Shown in pieces: positions 25,662-34,159 of a DNA stretch of 64,000 nt; position 1 is the first letter of the stretch; every line of letters starts with the position of its first letter. The DNA is taken from the NCBI GenBank assembly GCA_016716565.1, contig JADJWC010000004.1:310001-374000 (forward strand). Reading direction: 5' to 3'. Under the pieces are notes generated by a model. That model made no database searches and was not told the DNA's origin. It saw nothing but the letters and a program-made list of their open reading frames with translations. This DNA is from a bacterium. GTDB lineage: Bacteria; Bacteroidota; Ignavibacteria; Ignavibacteriales; Ignavibacteriaceae. The position numbers were made by a program, and so were the translations under genes.

Positions 25662-25688
25662 TGAAAGATGTTTGATGGTAAATGGAAG

Positions 25689-26405
25689 ATGGAAAAGAAG
25701 ATTTTAACATATTGCGATTTAGGATTCATCGATTATAAAGAGGCTTGGGATCTTCAGCATGTGATTCATTCAAAAAGAGTTTCAGGTGAGCTTGATGATA
25801 TCCTGTTTCTTCTTGAGCATCCAAATACTTATACCCTGGGTAAGACTGCACACAAGGATAATTTAGTTGGCTCAAAAGATTATTTAAGGCAAAATCAAAT
25901 TTCCGTTTATGATATTGATCGTGGTGGTGATATTACTTATCACGGACCCGGACAAATTGTCGGCTATCCAATCATTGATTTAAATAACTGGTGCAAAGAC
26001 ACGCACAAATATTTAAGAGCGCTTGAAGAAGTAATTATCAATACTTGTGAAGAATATGGACTGAAATGCGGAAGGAATGAAAAACATACCGGCGTCTGGA
26101 TTGATGACCGTAAAATTGCAGCAATTGGAATTAAAGTAAGCAGATGGGTTACGATGCACGGTTTTGCTTTTAATGTGAACACTGATTTGCATTTATTTAC
26201 TGGAATCATTCCTTGCGGTATTCAGGATAAATCAGTTACATCGCTTAAGCAAGAATTGGGAAACGAAATTAATATAGATGAAGTGAAAGAAAAATTGTTG
26301 GATAATTTTGTGTCTTTGTTCAATTACAGTAAAATATTGATTATTGAAAAAGAAGAATTACTTCAAAAAATCATTCAACCACATAGTGAGAAGGTTGTTC
26401 AATGA
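25689..26405 (+). CDS. lipB: Octanoyl-[acyl-carrier-protein]:protein octanoyltransferase
   Basis: Transfers the octanoyl group from ACP to lipoyl domains, the first step of lipoate assembly, cytoplasmic. About 238 residues with the family pattern FLLEHPNTYTLGKTA, RGGDITYHGPGQIVGYPI, KIAAIGIKVSRWVTMHG (catalytic Lys) and the catalytic Cys in IPCGI followed by TSL. Start MEKKILTYCD is a homology-based choice; another ATG at 25668 is possible and neither has a strong ribosome site. Its stop overlaps the start of the E1 gene (ATGA). Confidence 0.93.
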   Translation: MEKKILTYCDLGFIDYKEAWDLQHVIHSKRVSGELDDILFLLEHPNTYTLGKTAHKDNLVGSKDYLRQNQISVYDIDRGGDITYHGPGQIVGYPIIDLNNWCKDTHKYLRALEEVIINTCEEYGLKCGRNEKHTGVWIDDRKIAAIGIKVSRWVTMHGFAFNVNTDLHLFTGIIPCGIQDKSVTSLKQELGNEINIDEVKEKLLDNFVSLFNYSKILIIEKEELLQKIIQPHSEKVVQ

Positions 26406-28525
26406 GTAAAAAAGATGTGAACAACACCGTTAAACAAAACAAGAAAAACAAGCCTGAAAACAAAAAGCCGGGTATATCAATGAAAGAGAAAAATATTTCC
26501 AACAACGGATTGATGGGATTCGAAAAGAAGCAATTACTTGATATACTCAGAATGATGATCCGATCCCGGATTATTGACAACAAAGCGATGCGTTTACTCA
26601 AGCAGGGTAAAACATTTTTTCACATTGCTGCAGAAGGTCACGAAGCAGTGCAGATGGCGATTGGTTTACATCTCGATCCTAAAAAAGATTGGTTATTCCC
26701 GTACTATCGTGATCTCGGAACAGTTTTAATGGCTGGATTAACTCCCGAAGAAGTTTTTCTCGGAACTTTTGCTAAAGCTACGGATCCAGCTAGCGGTGGA
26801 AGACAACTTCCAGTTCACTGGGGAATGATTAATGGACAAATTCCATCACAATCAAGTCCAACAGGTACTCAGTTTTTGCAAGCAGTCGGTACCGCGTTAG
26901 CTTCGAGGAAAAAAGGAATAAAAAATGTTTCTTATGTGAGTAGTGGTGAAGGAACAACCAGTCAGGGAGAATTTCACGAAGCAGTTAATTGGGCAAGCAG
27001 AGAAAAACTTCCAGTACTTTTTGTAATTCAGAATAACAGATACGCTATTTCAGTTCCGGTCGAACATCAAACAGCTGGTAAAGATGGTTCAGTGGCTGAG
27101 ATGATGGGCGGATTCCACACTCTTTACAGAAAACGAATTGACGGCACTGATTTTTTTGAATCGTATGAAGAATTAAAAAAGGCAATTGAATATATTAAAA
27201 GCGGAAAAGGTCCTGCACTCATTGAAGCAAATGTAGTTAGACTTCAATCACATTCATCTTCTGATGATCAGAAGAAATACAGGGATAAAAATGAATTAGA
27301 AAAAGATAAAGAAAAGGATCCCATCGAAAAATTCGTTGCTAAATTGAAGAAAGAAGGAATACTGACAGAAGATGATTATCAAAAAATATGGAAAGAAATT
27401 AATGGTGAAATTGATGAAGCTGCTGACAGAGCTTCTAAATCAGCTGACCCTGATCCCAGAGATGCAGCAAGATATGTTTTTGATGAAAGTGGTTTAAAAG
27501 AATCAATGGATTACGAAAAGAGCGAACCCTCCGGAGAAAAAATTGTGATGGTAGACGCAATTAATCACGGGCTTCACGAAGAGATGAAACGAAACAAAGA
27601 TATGTACATTTTTGGTGAAGATATAGCAGATATGAAAGGCGGAGTGTTCACGGCAACAAAAGGACTTTCAACTAATTTTGGTGATGACAGAGTATTTAAC
27701 TCACCACTTGCTGAAGCAAGCATTCTCGGAGTTGCGAATGGAATGGCACTAGCCGGTCTAAAACCAGTTGTTGAAATTCAATTCGGTGATTATATCTGGC
27801 CTGCATTTATGCAAATGAAAAATGAAACTGCTTCAATGCGTTATCGTTCAAACAATGCATGGTCAGCTCCGGTTGTAGTTCGTGTTGCTGTTGGTGGTTA
27901 CATTCACGGCGGACTTTGTCACAGTCAAAACATCGAATCAATTTACGCTCACGTTCCTGGAATATTTATTGCGTATCCAAGCAATGCGGCTGATGCGAAA
28001 GGATTACTGAAAACAGCATGCAGAATTAATGATCCGGTTCTTTTCTGTGAGCACAAAGGGCTTTATCGTCAAAGTTCTGCAATATCACTTGAGCCTGGAG
28101 ATGATTATCTGCTTCCATTCGGAAAAGCAAAAGTTGTAAAAGAAGGGAAAGATATTACAGTTGTTTCTTATGGAGTTTCAATGTGGGATTCTGTACTCGC
28201 TGCAAAGAAATTAGAAGAAGAATTTGGATATTCAGTTGAAGTTATTGATATCAGGACGATCATTCCACTTGATGAAGAAACAATCTTCAGATCTGTGAAG
28301 AAGACAAATAAAGTAATTGTAATTCACGAAGATACATTTACAGGTGGATTCGGAGCGGAAATAGCTGCACGAGTTGCTGATAATTGCTTCCAATATCTTG
28401 ATGGTCCTGTTAGAAGAATTGCAGCAAAGGATACACATATTCCGTATGCACCGGTTTTAGAGAATGAAGTTTTACCGTCCAGGCAACAGATTTATTCTGG
28501 CATTAAAGAATTAATAGAATTTTGA
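26402..28525 (+). CDS. 2-oxoacid dehydrogenase E1, fused alpha and beta subunits
   Basis: Thiamine diphosphate-dependent decarboxylase component (pyruvate or branched-chain 2-oxoacid) of 707 residues. After a Lys/Asn-rich leader (1-35) comes the alpha part, with the ThDP/Mg motif GEG (182-184) ... NN (211-212), and from about 380 the beta part (IFGEDIADMKGGVF, QFGDYIWPAF, GGLCHSQNIE, then the transketolase C-terminal domain EDTFTGGFGAE). Alpha and beta are separate proteins in many bacteria; fusion in one chain is known in the Bacteroidota/Chlorobiota. E3, lipB, E2 and lipA surround it. Pyruvate versus branched-chain specificity cannot be settled by eye. Confidence 0.9.
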   Translation: MSKKDVNNTVKQNKKNKPENKKPGISMKEKNISNNGLMGFEKKQLLDILRMMIRSRIIDNKAMRLLKQGKTFFHIAAEGHEAVQMAIGLHLDPKKDWLFPYYRDLGTVLMAGLTPEEVFLGTFAKATDPASGGRQLPVHWGMINGQIPSQSSPTGTQFLQAVGTALASRKKGIKNVSYVSSGEGTTSQGEFHEAVNWASREKLPVLFVIQNNRYAISVPVEHQTAGKDGSVAEMMGGFHTLYRKRIDGTDFFESYEELKKAIEYIKSGKGPALIEANVVRLQSHSSSDDQKKYRDKNELEKDKEKDPIEKFVAKLKKEGILTEDDYQKIWKEINGEIDEAADRASKSADPDPRDAARYVFDESGLKESMDYEKSEPSGEKIVMVDAINHGLHEEMKRNKDMYIFGEDIADMKGGVFTATKGLSTNFGDDRVFNSPLAEASILGVANGMALAGLKPVVEIQFGDYIWPAFMQMKNETASMRYRSNNAWSAPVVVRVAVGGYIHGGLCHSQNIESIYAHVPGIFIAYPSNAADAKGLLKTACRINDPVLFCEHKGLYRQSSAISLEPGDDYLLPFGKAKVVKEGKDITVVSYGVSMWDSVLAAKKLEEEFGYSVEVIDIRTIIPLDEETIFRSVKKTNKVIVIHEDTFTGGFGAEIAARVADNCFQYLDGPVRRIAAKDTHIPYAPVLENEVLPSRQQIYSGIKELIEF

Positions 28526-28530
28526 AAGTA

Positions 28531-28968
28531 GGCTAAGGCAGAGGCGAAGGCGATGGAATATCCGGGTTTTATGAATATGTCAGTTTGGAGGAAGTCAATT
28601 GATTTGCTTCTTAAAATCTATGAAATCACAAAATCATTTCCATCCGATGAAAGATTCGGATTGATCAGTGATATGCGTCGTGCAGTAAATTCTGTCTCCC
28701 ATAATTATGCCGAAGGAATTGGTAGGTTTGAACCACGAGACAAAACAAGATTTTACAAAATATCACGTGGAAGTGGATACGAATTGATGAGTCAGAGTTT
28801 TACTTCTTTTAAATTAGGATTTATTTCCGATATAACAACCTTGGATGAAATAATATCATCCACAACTGAAATAGTAAATGAACTAACAGCATTAATAATT
28901 TCTTTAGAGAAAAAGGCAGGTACATCAGATGAATAAAATATTTTTATGCCTCTGCCTGTGCATTAGCC
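28531..28968. repeat. Inverted repeat framing the four-helix-bundle gene (IVS-like unit)
   Basis: Left arm GGCTAAGGCAGAGGC (28531-28545) is complementary to GCCTCTGCC (28948-28956) and TTAGCC (28963-28968): 9 plus 6 perfect pairs, with a six-base bulge TGTGCA on the right side. The arms enclose exactly one gene, for a four-helix-bundle (S23-type) protein. The left arm includes AGAGG, which lies 8 nt before that gene's start, and the right arm ends two bases before the GGAGG of the E2 gene. Intervening sequences in 23S rRNA that encode S23 proteins have the same layout. Confidence 0.75.
28553..28936 (+). CDS. Four-helix-bundle protein (S23/TIGR02436 family)
   Basis: A 127-residue helical protein with the hallmarks of the family first met inside 23S rRNA intervening sequences: MSVWRKSIDLLLKIYEITK, FPSDERFGLISDMRRAVNSV, NYAEGIGR and FYKISRGSGYELMSQ. 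The same fold occurs in Avd of diversity-generating retroelements, but no reverse transcriptase is nearby. It splits the E1 and E2 genes, is 27 bases after E1 and 48 before E2, and is bounded by an inverted repeat, so it looks like an inserted unit. Start could also be the ATG at 28571. Function of free-standing members is not known. Confidence 0.88.
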   Translation: MEYPGFMNMSVWRKSIDLLLKIYEITKSFPSDERFGLISDMRRAVNSVSHNYAEGIGRFEPRDKTRFYKISRGSGYELMSQSFTSFKLGFISDITTLDEIISSTTEIVNELTALIISLEKKAGTSDE

Positions 28969-28984
28969 TCGGAGGAAAAAGCGT

Positions 28985-30643
28985 ATGGACATAATCATGC
29001 CCAAAATGGGTGAAAGTGTAAACGAAGGAACCATTATCAAATGGCACAAAAAAGTTGGTGACATCGTTAAGCAGGATGAAATAATTTTTGAAATCAGCAC
29101 TGATAAAGTTGATACAGAAATTCCGTCTCCGGCAGAAGGAGTTCTGAAAGAAATTAAGTACAAAGAAGGTGACACAGTTGAAGTCGGGACAGTAGTAGCT
29201 GTAATTGACAGTGGAAACACCTCGGAAATTGCAGAAACACCTGAAGCAGCGATTGAAGAAAAGAAGGTTAAAGAAAAAACAGATTCTGCTCCATTGCAAA
29301 GTGAAAAGTCAGAACCATCAGGTGATCTGATTGAAATCGAAATGCCAAAGATGGGTGAATCAGTGATGGAAGGAACCATCATCAAATGGTATAAGAAAGT
29401 TGGCGATAAGATTAAAAAGGATGAAACGATATTTGAAATAAGTACTGATAAAGTAGATACTGAAATTCCTTCACCTGTCGAAGGGACTCTTGCTGAAGTT
29501 CTGATAGGCGAGCAGGAAACGGTTTCAGTAGGAACGATAGTTGCAAAAATATCAACCGGTGCAGGAAATGTTACTTCAGTAAAAAAAGAAACCAGGACTG
29601 AAAAGAAAGCAGAAATGAGTGAACCGGTTTCAATGCATGATAATTTTGGAAATGCAGAAATAAGTGAAAGAGAAAAGTTGAAAGGAGATGGCAACGGATT
29701 TTATTCTCCTCTCGTTCTCAGTATTGCGCAGAAAGAAAATGTAAGTTTCGATGAATTAAGAAAAATTTCCGGTACGGGTTTACAGGGAAGAGTAACTAAG
29801 AATGATGTTTTATCTTATCTTGAAAAAAGAGGAAAGCAAAAACCTTCATCGAAACCATTTGAAGAAAAGAAAGAAAGAACTGCTGCTCCATCACCATCAT
29901 TTGTTCCATCTGAAGTCAGAACTGTACTGTCGGGAACGGGAGTTGAAAAAATTCCGATGGACAATATTCGGCAAAAGATAATGGATCATATGGTTGCGAG
30001 CCGTGATACTTCTGTCCACGTAGCTGAAATGATCGAAGTTGATATGAATCGAATCCATAATTTTATTCAGCAAAATAAAGATGAGTTCCAGCAGAAGTAT
30101 GGTGTGAAGCTTACTTATATGGCATTCATTGCACAAGCTTGTGTTAAAGCTATTCAAGCTCATCCATTAATAAATTCAAGTATTGATGGAAATACTATAC
30201 TTCAGAAAAGTTTTGTTAATCTTGGGATTGCTGTTGCAATTGAACCAACTGGTCTGATAGTCCCGAACATTAAAGGTGCTGAGCAGCTCAATCTTGTTGG
30301 ATTAGCAAAAGCAATTAATGATCTTGCATTCAGATCGCGAAATAAAAAATTAACTCCTGATGATATTTCCGGCGGAACTTTTACGATCACAAATTATGGT
30401 GTATTCGGAACAGTATTCGGTACACCAATAATTAATCAACCAGAAGTTGCAATACTTGGAGTTGGTGCTGTAATCAAGAAACCAATTGTTGTGAGTATCG
30501 AAGGCTCTGATTCAATAGCAATCAGACCAGTAATGGCGTTAACGTTATCACACGATCACAGACTAATTGATGGTATGTTGGGCGGTATGTTCCTGAAACA
30601 TTTGAAAGAAACATTAGAAAATTTTGAATCTGATATTTTATAA
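28985..30643 (+). CDS. 2-oxoacid dehydrogenase E2, dihydrolipoamide acyltransferase
   Basis: Core acyltransferase, 552 residues. Two lipoyl domains (about 1-77 and 114-192) each carry the lipoylated lysine in TDKVDTEIPSP (K41 and K156). An E1/E3-binding domain follows (FYSPLVLSIAQKENV ... GTGLQGRVTKNDV), then Ser/Lys-rich linker and the catalytic domain ending in HDHRLIDG with the active-site His and Asp. GGAGG lies 8 nt before the start, immediately outside the inverted repeat that frames the preceding gene. Forms the complex with the fused E1 and, if intact elsewhere, E3. Confidence 0.93.
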   Translation: MDIIMPKMGESVNEGTIIKWHKKVGDIVKQDEIIFEISTDKVDTEIPSPAEGVLKEIKYKEGDTVEVGTVVAVIDSGNTSEIAETPEAAIEEKKVKEKTDSAPLQSEKSEPSGDLIEIEMPKMGESVMEGTIIKWYKKVGDKIKKDETIFEISTDKVDTEIPSPVEGTLAEVLIGEQETVSVGTIVAKISTGAGNVTSVKKETRTEKKAEMSEPVSMHDNFGNAEISEREKLKGDGNGFYSPLVLSIAQKENVSFDELRKISGTGLQGRVTKNDVLSYLEKRGKQKPSSKPFEEKKERTAAPSPSFVPSEVRTVLSGTGVEKIPMDNIRQKIMDHMVASRDTSVHVAEMIEVDMNRIHNFIQQNKDEFQQKYGVKLTYMAFIAQACVKAIQAHPLINSSIDGNTILQKSFVNLGIAVAIEPTGLIVPNIKGAEQLNLVGLAKAINDLAFRSRNKKLTPDDISGGTFTITNYGVFGTVFGTPIINQPEVAILGVGAVIKKPIVVSIEGSDSIAIRPVMALTLSHDHRLIDGMLGGMFLKHLKETLENFESDIL

Positions 30644-30647
30644 TAAT

Positions 30648-30685
30648 GTCATTGCGATTCCGACTTTAGTCGGGAGAAGCAATCT
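30648..30685. repeat. Dispersed palindromic repeat, GTCATTGC variant
   Basis: Nested inverted repeat: inner stem CCGACT / AGTCGG, outer ATTGC / GCAAT. The inner part CCGACT(TT/AA)AGTCGG is shared with the copy at 52166-52252. Lies between the E2 and lipA genes. Confidence 0.7.
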
Positions 30686-30750
30686 ATGATTTTAATTGAG
30701 ATCACTTCATCCGACAATTGCCGGATTCGTGATGACAATTGGGAAAATTT

Positions 30751-31476
30751 ATGAGCGTAATCAATCGTCATCAAAAAGCATTTAAAGAACAAATAGAAAA
30801 AGAAAAAATTCCATTAGGAAAAAGGCCGGACTGGCTTAAAGTAAAACTTCCTACCGGGGATAATTATTCCGATGTTCGCAATTTGATGCGAGAGAAAAAA
30901 CTCAACACAGTTTGCGAAGAAGCGAAATGTCCGAATATAGCTGAATGCTGGAATCACCGGACTGCAACTTTTATGATTCTTGGAGATACCTGCACACGAA
31001 GCTGTGGTTTCTGTAACGTTAAACTTGGCTTGCCAACTGAACTTGATCTTGATGAACCGCGAAGAGTCGTTGATGCAATTAAACAATTGAATTTAAGACA
31101 CGCAGTAATTACATCAGTCAACAGGGATGAACTTGAGGATGGCGGATCAGCAATTTTTAAAGGCGAAGCGGGATCTCGATTTGCGGGAAAATCTAGAGGA
31201 CTAAAAACTAAAAGTGGAATTATGGTTGGAATCGGTGAGAAAACAGAAGAAGTTCTTGATTTGATGAAAGATCTTTATGATCACGGATGCGAGATAATGA
31301 CTATCGGTCAGTATCTCCAGCCAACCAAAGTGCATCTACCGGTTGATAGATTTGTCACTCCGGAAGAATTTAGGATGTACAAAGAAGAGGGTTTAAAAAT
31401 GGGATTCAAAATTGTTGAATCCTCGCCATTGGTACGTAGCTCATACCACGCACACGAACACGCTAAAGTCAGTTAA
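30751..31476 (+). CDS. lipA: Lipoyl synthase with an internal deletion of about 55 residues
   Basis: Radical-SAM enzyme that inserts two sulfurs into octanoyl-protein. Both clusters are kept: auxiliary C55-x4-C60-x5-C66 and radical-SAM C81-x3-C85-x2-C88, as are the C-terminal GQYLQPTKVHLP and SPLVRSSYHA. But between VNRDELEDGGSAIF (ends 136) and SRGLKTKSGIMVGIGE (begins 148) only about 12 residues remain where the family has 65-70, including the IPDF and NHNIET segments that contact SAM and substrate. At 241 residues it is far below the usual ~290. The frame is open across the junction. Probably non-functional, or a misassembly. Start ATG 30751 preferred over TTG 12 bases upstream. Confidence 0.88.
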   Translation: MSVINRHQKAFKEQIEKEKIPLGKRPDWLKVKLPTGDNYSDVRNLMREKKLNTVCEEAKCPNIAECWNHRTATFMILGDTCTRSCGFCNVKLGLPTELDLDEPRRVVDAIKQLNLRHAVITSVNRDELEDGGSAIFKGEAGSRFAGKSRGLKTKSGIMVGIGEKTEEVLDLMKDLYDHGCEIMTIGQYLQPTKVHLPVDRFVTPEEFRMYKEEGLKMGFKIVESSPLVRSSYHAHEHAKVS

Positions 31477-31517
31477 GCAAAAAGTTAATTCATTTAAATA
31501 AAAACTAAGGAGTATCT

Positions 31518-32468
31518 ATGTCACAAAAGAAAATCATTGCCGTACTCGGTTCAACCGGTGCACAAGGAGGTGGATTGGTTCGGACGATTCTTGCGGATAA
31601 ATCAGGAGAGTTTCAAGTCCGAGCATTAACAAGAGATATAAATTCAGATAAAGCAAAAGCGCTTGCACAATTGGGTGCAGAGGTAATGGCTGTGGATATC
31701 GATAATTACGATAGTCTGAAAAAAGCTTTCGATGGTGCTTATGGAGTATTTGCTGTAACATTTTTCTGGGATCACTTTTCAGCCGAAAAAGAAATTGAAG
31801 AAGCAAAGTTGATTGCAAAAGCTGTTAAAGATACAAATGTTAAGCATCTCATATGGTCAACACTTGAAGATACACGAAACTGGGTTCCATTGAATGATAA
31901 CCGAATGCCTACGCTTCAGGGGAAGTATAAAGTTCCTCACTTTGATGGAAAAGGAGAAGCTGATAATATTTTTGTCAATGAAAAACTTCCGGTAACATTA
32001 TTATTAACGAGTGCTTACTGGGAAAATATGATTTACTTTGGCTGGAATCCGACGCGAGGACAAGATGGAAAAATAACTTTAAACATGCCAATGGGTGATA
32101 AAAAACTCCCGGCAATTGCAGTTGAAGATATTGGTAAATGTGCTTATGCAGTTTTCAAACGAGGTAATGAATTTATCGGAAAGAAAATTGGAATTGCGGG
32201 CGAGCATCTTACAGGAAAACAGATGGCCGAAGAACTTACAAAAGCACTTGGTGAAGAAGTAAAATACAACGCAGTTCCTTTTGATGTTTACCGTGGTTTA
32301 GATTTTCCCGGAGCTGAAGATGTTGGAAATATGTTCCAGTTTAAGCACGATTTTAATGATTACTACTGCGGTGCGAGGAATATTGATTTTGTAAAATCAT
32401 TAAATCCTGAATTGAAAAGCTTCAGTGATTGGTTGAAAGATAACGCAAAGAAAATTCCACTAGGTTAA
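31518..32468 (+). CDS. NmrA-family NAD(P)-binding protein
   Basis: A 316-residue Rossmann-fold protein with the dinucleotide motif VLGSTGAQGGGLVR and RALTRDINSDKAKAL next to it, as in NmrA/HSCARG proteins, an atypical short-chain dehydrogenase group that senses NAD(P) or reduces quinone-like substrates. No catalytic YxxxK is obvious. GGAG lies 7 nt before the start. Monocistronic with its own terminator. Confidence 0.85.
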   Translation: MSQKKIIAVLGSTGAQGGGLVRTILADKSGEFQVRALTRDINSDKAKALAQLGAEVMAVDIDNYDSLKKAFDGAYGVFAVTFFWDHFSAEKEIEEAKLIAKAVKDTNVKHLIWSTLEDTRNWVPLNDNRMPTLQGKYKVPHFDGKGEADNIFVNEKLPVTLLLTSAYWENMIYFGWNPTRGQDGKITLNMPMGDKKLPAIAVEDIGKCAYAVFKRGNEFIGKKIGIAGEHLTGKQMAEELTKALGEEVKYNAVPFDVYRGLDFPGAEDVGNMFQFKHDFNDYYCGARNIDFVKSLNPELKSFSDWLKDNAKKIPLG

Positions 32469-32492
32469 AATTTATCAGATCAATTAATGATT

Positions 32493-32522
32493 AAAGCCAG
32501 AATGAAAATTCTGGCTTTTTTG
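32493..32522 (+). terminator. Rho-independent terminator after the NmrA-family gene
   Basis: Stem AAAGCCAGAAT (32493-32503), loop GAAA, ATTCTGGCTTT (32508-32518), followed by T residues. Confidence 0.88.
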
Positions 32523-32556
32523 TTTATTTTTCTTTCGAAAAAAATAAAATCTGATT

Positions 32557-34032
32557 ATGAAAATATTCCTTATAACTTTTTACTTTGTTCTTTCATCTTT
32601 GACTTTCAGTCAATCCCAATTTCAGGAATTCATCAATCACGTTAACTCGCTCGGTGATCCTGCAGCAAAGCAATCTGCCGTTGACAGCTTTATGACTTAT
32701 GCTAGAACTCAGGGAATCCCATTCATTGAAGACTCAACTGCAAATTTTATTTATTTGGGAAATCCTAACTCAGTTTCTGTTCCCGGTGATTTTAATGGCT
32801 GGAGTGCTACCGCCTGGCCAATGACAAAACTAAGTGAAACTAATTTCTGGTATCGTTCTGAAAATTTTGAACTTGATGCTCGTCTCGATTACAAATTCTT
32901 TATTGTAAACAATAGTGGTAGTTTTTGGATACTTGATCCCGAAAATCCAAATACCTGTCAGGGAGGATTTGGTCCTAATTCTGAATTATCAATGCCCTTG
33001 TATATTCAACCGTGGGAAATAAATTATAGTTCGAATATTCAACATGGAACAGTAATAACAAAAGTTATTTACAGTACTAACGTAGATACAATTTACCATT
33101 TAAACATATATCTCCCTCCAGGTTATGATTCATTGGCTTCTACAACTTATCCAACAGTTTATTTCCAGGATGGATCGGAGTATATCAGCCTCGGTAAGGC
33201 TGTAAATGTGATTGATAACTTACTCGACAGTTCAAAAATTGAACCTGTGATTGCTGTGTTTGTAAAACCAAATAATCGAAACGAAGAGTATGCTGGGTCA
33301 CTAAGAAATCAATACAGATTATTTTTTGTAAATGAGCTCGTTTCTTACATTGATGCGAATTATAAAACTAAAGTTGATCCAAAGCAAAGATTAGTACTTG
33401 GCGATTCTTTTGGTGGAAATATTTCTGCGCTCATCAGCTACAATCATCCTGAAGTATTTGGATTGTGTGGACTTCATTCCGCGGCATTCTGGCCAAATAA
33501 TTACGAGGCTTATAATCTGGTAATCAATGGTCAGGTTAAAGATATCAAATGGAGTTCTATTTGGGGAACTTATGAAAGCTTGTTTACGAATATGAGAGAT
33601 TTCAGAGATTTTCTTTTGTCTAATAGCTATGAACTTGACTGGCTCGAACGACCGGAAGGACATAGCTGGGGACTTTGGCGCGCTAATATTGATCGTATGT
33701 TAGAATATTTCTTTTCTGGAAATTCAAGTGATGTTATTGCTGAAGATTTATCTCCGGATAATTTTATCCTTTACCAGAACTATCCGAATCCATTTAATCC
33801 AACCACCAGGATCAGCTGGCAGACACCAATAGGCAGTTGGCAAACATTAAAAGTCTATGATGTTCTTGGAAATGAAGTTGCAACTTTAGTTAATGAAGAA
33901 AAATCTGCTGGCGAATATGAAGTTGAATTAAATGCATCATCCGGTATCGGGGCGCTGGTATCCGGCATCTATTTCTATCAACTCCAATCCGGCAGCTATG
34001 TTGAGACAAAGAAAATGGTACTATTAAAGTAA
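32557..34032 (+). CDS. Secreted esterase with glycogen-binding-like domain and T9SS sorting domain
   Basis: A 491-residue exported hydrolase. Signal peptide (1-18), then a CBM48/AMPK-type domain (about 68-145; VSVPGDFNGWSATAWPM, LDYKFFIVN), an esterase-D/enterochelin-esterase-like alpha/beta hydrolase (about 155-395) with nucleophile motif GDSFGGNIS and His in EGHSWG, and a T9SS type A domain (NYPNPFNPTTRISW ... SGIYFYQLQSG). Similar architecture is found in feruloyl/acetyl-xylan esterase-like proteins, so a carbohydrate ester is a possible substrate. Destined for the cell surface or medium. Confidence 0.87.
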   Translation: MKIFLITFYFVLSSLTFSQSQFQEFINHVNSLGDPAAKQSAVDSFMTYARTQGIPFIEDSTANFIYLGNPNSVSVPGDFNGWSATAWPMTKLSETNFWYRSENFELDARLDYKFFIVNNSGSFWILDPENPNTCQGGFGPNSELSMPLYIQPWEINYSSNIQHGTVITKVIYSTNVDTIYHLNIYLPPGYDSLASTTYPTVYFQDGSEYISLGKAVNVIDNLLDSSKIEPVIAVFVKPNNRNEEYAGSLRNQYRLFFVNELVSYIDANYKTKVDPKQRLVLGDSFGGNISALISYNHPEVFGLCGLHSAAFWPNNYEAYNLVINGQVKDIKWSSIWGTYESLFTNMRDFRDFLLSNSYELDWLERPEGHSWGLWRANIDRMLEYFFSGNSSDVIAEDLSPDNFILYQNYPNPFNPTTRISWQTPIGSWQTLKVYDVLGNEVATLVNEEKSAGEYEVELNASSGIGALVSGIYFYQLQSGSYVETKKMVLLK

Positions 34033-34068
34033 TGTTAAGCAAACGTTAGACATCAAAAACTTAACATT
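34031..34068 (+). terminator. Weak stem-loop after the esterase gene
   Basis: AATGTTAAG (34031-34039) pairs with CTTAACATT (34060-34068) across a 20-base loop; only a short T-rich tail follows. May end the esterase transcript. Confidence 0.4.
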
Positions 34069-34159
34069 TCCTTTATTTACTCCAATATATTTTTTACGTA
34101 TTTTCACAGTGTGTTTATTAACCATTCGGATTATTAAAAGACTTTTTTACTTTTTATAA

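Noticed and set aside
28553..28936. 23S rRNA intervening sequence or diversity-generating retroelement
   Set aside because: The encoded protein belongs to the S23/Avd fold, but both flanks are protein genes of the 2-oxoacid dehydrogenase cluster and no rRNA, reverse transcriptase or template repeat is nearby.
28925..29694. Antisense open frames opposite the E2 lipoyl domains
   Set aside because: Their length follows from codon bias of the two repeated lipoyl domains on the other strand; no start signal.
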